Below the pieces are notes generated by a model, which was given only the letters and a program-made list of their open reading frames with translations, was not told where the DNA came from and did not search any database. 33,691 nt of DNA. Origin: an uncultured Planctomycetaceae bacterium (GTDB taxonomy: Bacteria > Planctomycetota > Planctomycetia > Gemmatales > Gemmataceae). The stretch spans positions 1-33,691 of the forward strand of contig CAJCCR010000420.1 of assembly GCA_903960945.1 (NCBI GenBank). Reading direction: 5' to 3'. How positions within the stretch are numbered: the first letter of the stretch is position 1; each line of letters starts with the position of its first letter. Positions 1-8,300 of the stretch are shown piece by piece. Position numbers and translations under genes: made by a program.

Positions 1-33
1 AACCGGCCCCTTTTTAATTAGACTTCAAACTGT

Positions 34-567
34 TTAGTTTTTTAGAGCTAGATCAATTTCTTTATTGGCTTTCTTGAAGTAAGAAATCAGCAGTTGATTT
101 TCAAAACTAGGGTTTCTAGTTGCATACATGATCTCTATGGAAGTATTGATCGCTTGCTTGGCCTGCCTTAACTTTTTATTTGATGCGTTGGTATCTATGC
201 TTTGTGATTGTGATTGCGAATTAGATTCTTTTCCAGTCGGCATCGCTTTGATGTTTTTTGTTTGTGGCGCATAAATGTTGATCATTTTTATGGCTTTGTC
301 CAACTCTTCTGTAGCTTTGCCTTTGTGACCACCATAAAAAGTTCCAGCAGAGGCCAGGTTTGATTTGGCTACGCCTATCGAGTTCATAAGGTTTGTCAGT
401 GTGGGGGAAAAAGATTGGCCAGGGTTTCGATTTAACTGAGAACTAGAAACTGTTTTGGATCCAACCGTACAGGTCGATCGCGAAGGGCCGGTGCCTCAGG
501 CACCCCGGGTATCATTAATATAGCCTAAAGATAAAATAATCGCTGTCAAAGTAGTGAATCGGAACAT
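34..567 (-). pseudogene. Small secreted protein gene, interrupted after the signal peptide
   Basis: An ATG at 567 is preceded by a good ribosome binding site (AAAGGGG) and starts a signal-peptide-like sequence (MFRFTTLTAIILSLGYIND). The same frame meets TGA at about 496-498, inside a GC-rich palindrome, then stays open to the TAA at 34-36. The downstream part (from 387, 117 residues if read from its first ATG) is hydrophilic, rich in Lys, Asn and Ser, with helix-like stretches and a short Gln/Ser run. That internal ATG has no visible ribosome binding site. I infer an exported small protein, originally about 160 residues, broken by the palindromic insert. I do not recognise a family. Alternatively the downstream ORF is a separate gene with a weak start. 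Confidence 0.6.
465..509. repeat. GC-rich palindromic insert (REP-like)
   Basis: The stretch contains the perfect palindrome GGTGCCTCAGGCACC (490-504), flanked by CCGTAC on one side and CCCGGG on the other, in an otherwise AT-rich gene. CCGTAC and CCCGG-type blocks recur in the repeat cluster at 33485-33602, so it may belong to the same family; that link is inference. It supplies the in-frame stop that breaks the surrounding gene. Confidence 0.5.
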
Positions 568-667
568 TTTGCACCCCTTTGTTTTGACCAATCACTTCAT
601 CCCATTGTACCATCTTGCAATAAAAAAGATAAATAATGCGATCTTAAAAAGTAAGTATTGAGTAAAT

Positions 668-702
668 AGTTTTATCGCACTACTTAGTAGAGCGATAAAA
701 CT
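668..702 (-). terminator. Hairpin, probable terminator of the NTF2-like gene
   Basis: An 11-bp perfect stem (AGTTTTATCGC at 668-678 with GCGATAAAACT at 692-702) closes a 13-nt loop that can itself pair (CTACT/AGTAG). It lies about 70 bp past the stop of the minus-strand gene 771-1244. A moderately T-rich tract follows on that strand. Confidence 0.5.
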
Positions 703-770
703 TATCTAAAGGGGCCAAAATTATTCGAATATGAATTATTTGCAGGTTTGTTGCAGCAATGGTGTGATTT

Positions 771-1244
771 TTACTTCTCTGAAACCTTGCTTACTCCAAC
801 CACAGAAGCTTTACCTTGGCGTAGCGCTACTGCAATTGCAACAGTCATTTCTTTGTCGCCAATTTTTACTTCCAATAAAACCACCCGGTCGCCATCATTT
901 AAAACCTTATCAATTTTTTCTTTATCTTCGTTGATCTTTTCTTTGATGGTTTCGAAGGAATGGATTTCTTTGACCGAATGAGTAAGGTCATCTACTTTGC
1001 CTGCATTCTTTTTAAATTCTTCAGTGAAATGTTTTTCTAGCTCGGCCTTATCTTTAATCAGGTCGCGATTTTTTAGATAGAAAGGAGTGCTCGCAATTTT
1101 CATTGCAGCTTCAACCTTGTTGGATTTAAATGCATCGAGAAAATCGCCTGCAGTTTTTTTTGCCAATTCATCGGCGTTTTCCGCTGCTTGTACCAACACG
1201 GTTGAAACCAAAAATGCCATTACGCTAAACAGTAACTTTTTCAT
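771..1244 (-). CDS. Secreted NTF2-like small protein
   Basis: A 157-residue protein with a clear signal peptide (MKKLLFSVMAFLVSTVLVQA, cleavage near residue 20) and AAAGGGA before the ATG. After the signal come an N-terminal helix (DELAKKTAGDFLDAFKSN), a charged middle, and alternating strands ending in DRVVLLEVKIGDKEMTVAIA. This helix-then-sheet pattern suggests an NTF2/SnoaL-type cone fold, common among exported planctomycete proteins. No catalytic residues can be named. It starts 32 bp after the hydrolase gene 1277-2122 on the same strand, so the two are probably co-transcribed, with the hydrolase first. Family assignment is from pattern only. Confidence 0.75.
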   Translation of the reverse strand: MKKLLFSVMAFLVSTVLVQAAENADELAKKTAGDFLDAFKSNKVEAAMKIASTPFYLKNRDLIKDKAELEKHFTEEFKKNAGKVDDLTHSVKEIHSFETIKEKINEDKEKIDKVLNDGDRVVLLEVKIGDKEMTVAIAVALRQGKASVVGVSKVSEK

Positions 1245-1276
1245 GATAAATCCCTTTGCTGGTTAAAATAAGAGCC

Positions 1277-2122
1277 TTACTTCTTCAACACTTTTTCAAG
1301 AAACGAATACAGTTCAATCGTTGGTTTGTCTTCAACTTTCCCAAGGTCTGCGTTAATGCTGCCATGGGTTTTGCCCTCAGATGGATAGGCACTAGCAGAA
1401 ATCCCTGCAGCCCTTAACTCTTTCACCAATCGCTGAGATTGACCGCCGGTTTCCGGATGGCCTGCTACATGCAATATTAAAAAGGGAGGTATATTTTTAC
1501 CTTTTGCTACATGAGTCACAGGCGATAATTCCTTCTGTTGTTTTTCATCCCCGAACTTCTTTCTATAACTGATTGCACTACGTTCAATAACCATTGCGAT
1601 TTGCATGGGTACATCATAGGTGTTGCCATCGACGGGCACGCAACCTTTGATAATCGTCAGGGGTAATTTTTCAGCTTTCAAGTAAGAGTCATCGGTGGAA
1701 AGAAGTGCAGCAAGTTGCGCCCCTGCGGAATGCCCCATAACAAGGAAGGTGCTGGGGTCGCCTCCATATTCTTTTGCATGATCAAAAACCCAGCGCATTG
1801 ATTTTGCGATATCTCCAGCCATTTCTTTGATGGAGGCAGCGGGGATTAAGCGATAATTGGTCGAGACAAAAATGAAACCTTTTGCGGTGAAGGCCTGGGG
1901 TTTGATTTGAACATCTTCCTTGTTGCCTGCTTGCCAGCCTCCCCCATGTATCCAAAATATGATCGGTAGGTTTTTTGCATCAGGCGGAGCGAATAGATCA
2001 AGGGTTTGCTTTTCGTTCTTCGTATCGGTGTAAGGAATATTGAGAAAGGCTTTGGGCTCTGCTGCAAATAATGGCGAAGAAAGGATAAGCATGGTAAGCA
2101 TGGGAATTAAGGTGGTTCGCAT
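1277..2122 (-). CDS. Exported alpha/beta hydrolase, BD-FAE-like esterase
   Basis: The start is placed at the ATG at 2122 because a signal peptide begins there (MRTTLIPMLTMLILSSPLFA) with AGGA 7 bp upstream; the frame is open further upstream without a signal. The product is 281 residues. The oxyanion-hole motif HGGGW is at residues 59-63, the nucleophile elbow GHSAGA has Ser132, and a likely catalytic His is in THGSI (His253). The fold matches bacterial esterases of the BD-FAE/carboxylesterase type, which hydrolyse ester side groups on polysaccharides or small esters. The loop where the acid of the triad usually sits reads HVAGHPETGGQ and has no Asp, so activity is uncertain. It is probably the first gene of a two-gene unit with 771-1244. 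Confidence 0.85.
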   Translation of the reverse strand: MRTTLIPMLTMLILSSPLFAAEPKAFLNIPYTDTKNEKQTLDLFAPPDAKNLPIIFWIHGGGWQAGNKEDVQIKPQAFTAKGFIFVSTNYRLIPAASIKEMAGDIAKSMRWVFDHAKEYGGDPSTFLVMGHSAGAQLAALLSTDDSYLKAEKLPLTIIKGCVPVDGNTYDVPMQIAMVIERSAISYRKKFGDEKQQKELSPVTHVAKGKNIPPFLILHVAGHPETGGQSQRLVKELRAAGISASAYPSEGKTHGSINADLGKVEDKPTIELYSFLEKVLKK

Positions 2123-2349
2123 GGTCGTTATCCTATGGGAAATATAAGACTTTATAGTACTCTTTTTGATTCTTTCGTAATAGGCTAATAGTTGATCCAT
2201 ATTCCCTATCTTCTTGAATAAATAGGTTTCATACAAAAGAATGCTACCGTTTTTTCTCAGATTACCAGTTCCAAAACAGATATTGATAATTACGGGAAAT
2301 TACTATTAAGTGCCTATTAACTTTCGTAGATGAAAAGCTTAAATGGGCT
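2123..2349. promoter_or_regulatory. Divergent intergenic region
   Basis: This AT-rich gap separates the minus-strand hydrolase unit from the plus-strand E2-like gene and must hold both promoters. No clear sigma-70 pair or operator could be assigned by eye. Confidence 0.3.
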
Positions 2350-3123
2350 GTGTGGAATATGACAAAAGCATCCGGGCATTACCTCTCCCTTTCTCCTTAC
2401 AGAAAAATCGTGCTCGATCTGATGCACTTCAGTGCCAAGATCCCAATTGCAACTGTTGAGAGAAAAATGAGCTTATCTTCGGTGAAGATTGCTAGGCAGA
2501 TGTCCCCTGATAAACCGAGTTGGACAAGTATTTTTGCAAAGGGTTATGGTTTGGTCGCTCGGGATTTTCCCGAATTGCGTAGAAGCTTCATGAGTTTCCC
2601 TTGGCCTAAATTTTACGAACACCCTCATAGCATCGCATCGATTAATGTTGAACGGGTTGTCAATGACGAAAATATTGTGATCTATGGCTATGTGCGTGGG
2701 CCAGAAAATCGCACCCTTGTTGAAATAGATGATATCATCAGGCATCACAAGGACGACCCGATTGAAGAGGTCCGATCTTATACCCGAACCCGGGCCCTTA
2801 GCCTTGTACCTTCAATTATCAGGAAATTCATTTGGTGGTACACCTTAAATGTGGAAGGTCCTAGGCGATGCCATAACTTTGGCACTTTTGCGATTTCTTC
2901 GGTAAGTTCCATGGGTGCAGGTTTGCTAAATCTTATGCCCATTCTTACCACCCAGATTCATTACGGCATGCTTGATAAAGAAGGCAACCTTGATGTACGC
3001 CTCACTTTCGATCATCGAGTTTTGGATGGAGCTACTGCTGCGCGTGTACTTGTTGCACTCGAAGATGTCATGAAATCTACACTTGTCCGCGAGATGAGTT
3101 CTGAAAAACGGATGGCTGCGTAG
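2350..3123 (+). CDS. Stand-alone 2-oxoacid dehydrogenase E2-type acyltransferase domain
   Basis: Up to 257 residues from a GTG at 2350; an ATG at 2359 is equally possible, as neither has a strong ribosome binding site. The C-terminal DHRVLDG (residues 221-227, His222 and Asp226) is the catalytic signature of the E2 acyltransferase and chloramphenicol-acetyltransferase superfamily, followed by the usual final helix (ARVLVALEDVM). The N-terminal part (PSWTSIFAKGYGLVARDFPELR) matches the start of the E2 catalytic domain. There is no lipoyl or E1/E3-binding domain, and no E1 or E3 gene nearby, so this is not a normal pyruvate dehydrogenase subunit. It probably transfers an acyl group from a CoA or carrier donor to an unknown acceptor. 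No signal peptide is visible. Confidence 0.8.
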   Translation: MWNMTKASGHYLSLSPYRKIVLDLMHFSAKIPIATVERKMSLSSVKIARQMSPDKPSWTSIFAKGYGLVARDFPELRRSFMSFPWPKFYEHPHSIASINVERVVNDENIVIYGYVRGPENRTLVEIDDIIRHHKDDPIEEVRSYTRTRALSLVPSIIRKFIWWYTLNVEGPRRCHNFGTFAISSVSSMGAGLLNLMPILTTQIHYGMLDKEGNLDVRLTFDHRVLDGATAARVLVALEDVMKSTLVREMSSEKRMAA

Positions 3124-3223
3124 GTATTACATCTAAACGAGCTTTCGTTAAAATTCTGCTTGCATGTGATTTTTGAAACCTTCATGATAATTAGAATCTA
3201 ATTATTATCATGGAGACGATGCT

Positions 3224-4111
3224 ATGCGATTTGCAGCTTTGATGGCTTTACTTCTTTCAGTTTCTGCAACCCTTGCTTTTTGGGATGCACCAAAGTTGGA
3301 ACAGTTGCCTACTTCTGAAAAAGCAAAAAAAATCGTACTTATCGCAGGTAAACCCGAAGCCAAACCCACAGGCGAACATGAATACTTCGCAGGTATTGTT
3401 CTTTTGGCGAACATGCTTGAACAAACCCCGGGCGTGCATCCTATTTTAGTGCGAGATGGCTGGCCAAAAAATGAAAAAGTTTTTGATGATGCCTCTGCGA
3501 TCGTTTTTTTCTTAACAGGTGATGGTAAACAAGCCTATCTGGAACCTTCCAAACTTAAAGTAATCGAAAATGCAGTTTCCAAAGGTGCAGGTTTGGTTCA
3601 TTTGCATAATTGCATCGAATACCCTGCGGATCGCAAGAGCCTTGCATTGGAATGGGCAGGCGGCGTTTGGGAGAAAAGTATTTCTTGCAGAGGCCATTGG
3701 GTTTCAACGGTGGATCAGTTTGCAAAACATCCAATCACACGGGGAGTCACTCCATTCGAAGTTGATGAAGGCTGGTTGTTTCATATGAACTTTGCAGCTA
3801 AGGGTGTTACCCCATTAGTTATGATCAATCCTCCTGAAAAAATGCGAACCACAGCTTCATCTAAGAAGAATGCACCAAATCCCGAAACCGTTGGTTGGGC
3901 ATTTGAATCTTCCAAAGGAGGCAGGGCTTTCTCTTATACAGGTGGCCATTTGCAATCTAATTGGGGCAAGGATGGTTTACGCCAGTTGGTTGTCAATGGC
4001 ATGCTTTGGAGTGCCGGGTTAGAGATTCCAGAAAAGGGTGCGCCTAATAAACTCGATCCCGCTGACCTTAACAAGCACCTTGAAAATAAAGTCGCACCCA
4101 AGAAGAAGTAA
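3224..4111 (+). CDS. Exported ThuA-like protein
   Basis: A 295-residue protein with a signal peptide (MRFAALMALLLSVSATLA) and GGAG upstream of the ATG. The mature part follows the ThuA-like, glutamine-amidotransferase-like fold: KIVLIAGKPEAKPTGEHEY, then IVFFLTGDGKQAYL, GAGLVHLHNCIEYP with the His pair, HPITRGVTPFEVDEGWLF, and a final GRAFSYTGGH. ThuA proteins are linked to trehalose or other sugar use, and related exported forms are numerous in planctomycetes; the exact substrate is unknown. The end of the gene is duplicated: its last 66 bases plus GT recur at 5161-5228 with 85 percent identity, bracketing the toxin-antitoxin-like genes that follow. It lies 100 bp after the E2-like gene. Confidence 0.85.
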   Translation: MRFAALMALLLSVSATLAFWDAPKLEQLPTSEKAKKIVLIAGKPEAKPTGEHEYFAGIVLLANMLEQTPGVHPILVRDGWPKNEKVFDDASAIVFFLTGDGKQAYLEPSKLKVIENAVSKGAGLVHLHNCIEYPADRKSLALEWAGGVWEKSISCRGHWVSTVDQFAKHPITRGVTPFEVDEGWLFHMNFAAKGVTPLVMINPPEKMRTTASSKKNAPNPETVGWAFESSKGGRAFSYTGGHLQSNWGKDGLRQLVVNGMLWSAGLEIPEKGAPNKLDPADLNKHLENKVAPKKK

Positions 4112-4113
4112 GT
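4046..4113 (+). repeat. Direct repeat copy 1: 3' end of the thuA-like gene
   Basis: These 68 bases encode the last 21 residues and stop of the ThuA-like protein plus two bases. They align without gaps to 5161-5228 (58 of 68 identical). Similarity begins and ends abruptly on both sides. Confidence 0.9.
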
Positions 4114-4356
4114 CTAATAAGGCTGAAATAACACTCAAGATTTAAAATAAGCTCTTGGAAAAAACACCAAAAGTATGTTGTTTTAAGAATATGTAAACAT
4201 TTAGTTTTTGTGTTGTTAGAATACAATTTTAATGTACCAGAAGAATTCCTAGAAGAATGGTCATTGAGTTTAGAGGTTGTATTGAAAACATTTTGAGTTA
4301 ATTTAATTGTTGCATTTATATTTAACCCTTTTATAAAACCAAGTGACCTAATAAGC
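4112..4356 (+). promoter_or_regulatory. AT-rich leader of the toxin-antitoxin-like pair
   Basis: About 245 bp of strongly AT-rich sequence with no supported ORF on either strand. It separates the thuA-like stop from the kinase start and should contain the promoter of the pair. A TAGAAT hexamer near 4217 is a possible -10 element, but no convincing -35 partner was seen. Confidence 0.3.
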
Positions 4357-4962
4357 ATGTCACAAAATAAGAAAGACCATACGCCTAAGGTATATGTAAT
4401 TGCTGGTCCCAATGGTGCAGGTAAAACTACTTTTGCAAAAGAATATCTCCCTGGTTTTGCAAGCTGTTTAGAATTCCTAAATGCAGATTTAATTGCCGCA
4501 GGGTTAAATCCGTTTGCCCCCCAAAATGAAAATGTTCGTGCAGGCCGACTTCTCCTTTCTCGTATTCGTGAATTGAGACAGGAAGGCAAAGACTTTGGAT
4601 TTGAAACAACATTAGCAGGTCGCAATCATGCCCAGCAAATATCCCAATTAAAAGCCCTAGGTTATCGTGTAATTTTGTTTTTCCTTTGGTTACCGGATGC
4701 CAATTTTGCAGTACAGAGGGTTTTAGCAAGAGTGTTGCAGGGCGGTCATAATATTCCTGAAGTTGATATTCGCAGAAGATTTGAATCCGGGTTGGGTAAT
4801 TTATTTGAATTATACAGGCCTTTGGTGCATGAATTAGTGATTTATGATGGTTCCCAACTAGTTCCTAGATTGATTTCATGTGAGATAGAAGGTAATATGG
4901 AAATTATTGAGCCTGATTTATTTAGCTTAATATCTTTAGCGCAAAACAGAAAAAAACAATGA
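4357..4962 (+). CDS. Zeta-toxin-like P-loop kinase
   Basis: A 201-residue soluble protein with a Walker A motif GPNGAGKTTF at residues 17-26, followed by the FLNADLIAAGLNPF segment and GFETTLAG, both typical of the zeta-toxin/COG4185 'predicted ABC-type ATPase' family. Later come a predicted strand (YRVILFFLWLPD), the arginine-bearing helix VQRVLARVLQGGHNIPEVDIRRRF that would form the lid, and VIYDGS. Zeta toxins phosphorylate UDP-N-acetylglucosamine or related substrates and block wall synthesis; whether this one does so is inference. The start lacks a clear ribosome binding site. The stop overlaps the next gene by 4 bp (ATGA), so the two are translationally coupled. The unit is bracketed by copies of the thuA-like 3' end. 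Confidence 0.85.
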   Translation: MSQNKKDHTPKVYVIAGPNGAGKTTFAKEYLPGFASCLEFLNADLIAAGLNPFAPQNENVRAGRLLLSRIRELRQEGKDFGFETTLAGRNHAQQISQLKALGYRVILFFLWLPDANFAVQRVLARVLQGGHNIPEVDIRRRFESGLGNLFELYRPLVHELVIYDGSQLVPRLISCEIEGNMEIIEPDLFSLISLAQNRKKQ

Positions 4963-5150
4963 TAAATCAAGATCTCCCGAACCATAAAAAATCTACAAGT
5001 TCTATGCTTCTCGAAGTCCAAATAGCATTCAAGCAGGTAACCCTCAAAGTAATTGAAAAAGCACGCCAAACCAATACACCAATTATTGTGTGGGATAATG
5101 GAAAGACGGTATCGCTTTCCGCGGATGAAGCAGAAAAGCTTCAACAATAA
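4959..5150 (+). CDS. Small partner of the zeta-like kinase, putative antitoxin
   Basis: A 63-residue protein starting in the 4-bp overlap with the kinase gene. Its core (KVIEKARQTNTPIIVWDNGKTVSLSADEAEKL) has the helix, 'TPIIVWDNGK' strand and C-terminal helix seen in small proteins that commonly accompany COG4185 kinases. I infer it neutralises or regulates the kinase. The order is toxin first, unlike the classic epsilon-zeta pair where the antitoxin precedes. No DNA-binding domain is obvious, so autoregulation by this protein is not evident. Only 10 bp separate its stop from the second copy of the thuA-like gene end. Confidence 0.75.
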   Translation: MINQDLPNHKKSTSSMLLEVQIAFKQVTLKVIEKARQTNTPIIVWDNGKTVSLSADEAEKLQQ

Positions 5151-5160
5151 TTTAATTTTA

Positions 5161-5228
5161 AATAAACTAGACCCTGCAGATATTAACAAACATCTCGAAA
5201 ATAAAGTCGCGCCCAAGAAGAAGTAAGT
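5161..5228 (+). repeat. Direct repeat copy 2: displaced 3' end of a thuA-like gene
   Basis: The 68 bases still read in frame as the last 21 residues of a ThuA-like protein and its stop, with no start. Of ten differences from copy 1, nine are silent third-position changes and one gives Leu to Ile. That pattern means both copies diverged while coding for protein, so this is a stranded gene end rather than a neutral short duplication. Confidence 0.9.
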
Positions 5229-5258
5229 ACTTCTCTAGGCGATGCATTAAAGTATAAA

Positions 5259-5294
5259 AACCAAGCCATGTGATTTAAAGCACACGGCTTGGTT
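5259..5294 (-). terminator. Terminator of the FG-GAP gene, possibly bidirectional
   Basis: AACCAAGCC (5259-5267) pairs with GGCTTGGTT (5286-5294), and the stem continues with TGTG/CACA after one mismatch. On the minus strand it is followed by TTTTTATACTTT, a proper U-tract, 20 bp beyond the stop of 5315-9394. Plus-strand readthrough from the kinase pair would also meet this hairpin. Confidence 0.8.
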
Positions 5295-5314
5295 AGATAA
5301 AGATCTAAGTTTAC

Positions 5315-8300
5315 TTAGCCTACAAATATTCCTTTTTTGTAATCTTGATCATCAGAAAAGAAGTCACTTAATATTTCATAATTGAGACCAGAATAAACTT
5401 TTACGCGGGGTCCACCGCCGGGCCCTGCGCCAGTAACAAGGTCTTCAACACCATCGTTATTGAGGTCGGAAATTCCAACCCTGATACCTCCCGAAAACAA
5501 ATCATCGCCATTCGTGGAGGAATCTGAGAATTCCATAAAATCACGATCTAAATTTAATGTTTCATAATCCCAAATTTTCACATTAGGACCACCACCTGCT
5601 CCAGGACCGGTGATTATTTTGAAAACATTATTAGCTGCATCATCAACGGAACTGGTATTAATTGCCCCGATTCCAATTATGCCCGCACTAACAAAGACAC
5701 CCCCGGTAAAAGATGGATCGTAAGCTAAAAATTCTTTTAGAATAGAAAGATTACTTCCATTAAATACCCTGACATGCGGGCCACCTCCAGGGCCTGCCCC
5801 GGTAATAATGTCAAAAATACCATCCTGATTAATATCAGCCGAGCTTACGCTGACACCCCCTGTAAAACTTAAATCGTAAGCAAAGAATGAGGCTATTGGC
5901 TCTCTTGTGAAAGGGTTGAAAATTTTCACATGGGGGCCACCCCCTGGACCTGCCCCAGTTATAATTTCGCCCAATCCATCACCGTTGTAGTCTCCAATCG
6001 AAACGGAGACACCACCCAGAAAAGAGGGATCATAGGCAAAAAAGCTGGAAATTTCAGCGCCTGTTAAACCGTCAAATGCGCGGATATGAGGGCCGCCACC
6101 TTGGCCCGCACCTATAACCACGTCGGAGTAGCCATCGCCTGTAATGTCGCCTGAAGCAACTTGCAAGCTTCCAGTAAATCCAGGAAAGACATCAAATTGT
6201 CGGATAACTTGATTATTGGAGTCGTATTGATTGACTGTAGAGCCTCCCACAAAAAGGTAATTAAAATTACCATTTTGACCTTTCCCATCAATATCATTGG
6301 CAACCAAAGGAATTGAAAGAATGGTGCTTGCCTGTAAGCCGGTTTTAACTTCTGTTGCAATTCCAACAACCGTTAAAGTAATGGCAGCTTCATTGGCCAA
6401 AACAATGGAAAGCCCATCAAGCTGTTCCGGGGTAAGCAGCCATTCCCCGTTTGACTGCTTGGTTCCAGCAGAAAGTACAGCATCATCAGGAACACCAGAA
6501 ATTACAACAGAAAGTGTTTCCAAAAGATCTTGATTTGATTTGGATATTTGAATTGGAACTTTTATCTGGCTTCGTTCATTACCATTCAGACCATTTGGCC
6601 CTTCCATATTTGGGCCATTGGGGCCTTGATTGATTCCATAGGATCTACCACCAAGGCCATCAACATTTTCTCCCATCGTGCCAGACCAAAAAAGGCCATA
6701 ATTTCCGGTACTATTTCGGGCATAAACAGGAAGGATTTGGGGGCCAGAGGTAACGGAATTTACTAATTGTTCCCCACTTTCAGGCGTTGCATCCGCCCTG
6801 AATTGTCGTTGATAAATTCCCCAACTGGAACCGTCCTGTTCTATGGTCTGCCAAGCAATCGCAAACCGACCAAATTGATCCACACCAATGGATGCAAATC
6901 TTTGTGGTTTTGGCGAAGTTTCATTTACTTGGAATTCTTGAGCCTGAGGCGATGTACCATCAGGTCTAAACTGTCGGGCAAACACATCCCAAGATGGCCC
7001 GGTTCCAGTTGCCTGATTAATACTCTGCCAAGCAACAACCATATCTCCTGCTGCATCAATTCCAATTGATGGGGCTTCCTGAGCATCTTTTACATAGACT
7101 GTAGCAAGGAATTCAGGATTTGGTGCTACTCCGTCTGCGTTAAACCATCGTACAAAAATACTTTTCTCCGTATCGTTTTCATCATTTGCAATATTGTGGT
7201 CACTTACCCACGCAATAGCAAACTGCCCATTAGCATTCATTGCAACCTTGGGCGATACTTGTGAAGTGGCAGTATTTGTATTTACACGGAAAATAGCTCC
7301 TGTTGCAGTTCCAGTTGCTGAAAAGCGCTGTGCATAAATCTCGGTAATATCCTCATCGCTTTCCTGGGCATCTGATTCCCAAGCAACAATAAAGTTTCCC
7401 TGAGAATCTGAGGCAATTGTTGGATGAGTCTGATTTCCCATTTTTTCAGGCGGAATACAAGAAAATTCCTCTCCACCCACGATAGTTCCAGATCCATCAT
7501 TTGTAAATATCCGCCCAAAAATGGATTCCACGGAAGGATCATTTTCTAATTCCCCTCTCACTTCACTTTGCCAAACTACTGCAAAGCCACCATTGGGAAG
7601 CGCACTAACAACAGGATGAGTCTGGTATCCTAGGGTGGTTTGGTTTATCAGGAATTTAGCGCCAATAAGAGTTCCATCGGGCGCGACAATTTGACCATAA
7701 ATGCCATAACCGCTGGCATCCTCGGGGTTTTCAAAAGATGCCCATGCTACTATGAAATTCCCATCAGAGAGTGCCGTGGCAGCATTTGGAGTGTCTTCCC
7801 CAGCACCTACGACACTAATCTGAAATTCCAAGCCGTTGACGTTCAATGCATCGGCGCCGGGTGATCTGTCGACCGATCCTGCGGAATCAAAAATTCTACC
7901 GAATAAGGATGGCTGATGACCACCACTACCTTCGATTCCTTCTTCTTCTGTGCCTTCCGCCCCTGATTCTCCACCATGGCTAGGTACAAAAGGGCCCGCC
8001 CAAACAACAATTGTTTTGCCATCTGGTGCCATACTGATAGTTGGTGTTGTTTGTGGACCTTTTTCGTTCACATTGATTAAAAAATCGTTGGAGTTAAGAA
8101 CATCATTCACATCTCGGGCATCTGATCCATCGGAATTAAATGCCCTGCCCACGACCCCCCAACTAAACGCATCTGTTTTCTGACTTTGCCAGGTAACTAG
8201 GTAATTACCGCTTTCATCTATGCCAACAGCAGGGGTTCTTTGTGGCTGTTTGGTTTGCGTATTTACAAGAATATTTGCTGTATCTAAACGATCTCCAGCG

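Noticed and set aside
731-981. Two overlapping plus-strand ORFs
   Set aside because: Both are antisense to the signal-peptide-bearing NTF2-like gene.
4068-4625. 185-codon ORF on the minus strand
   Set aside because: It is antisense to the thuA-like end and the kinase gene, and spans an AT-rich gap with no coding pattern.
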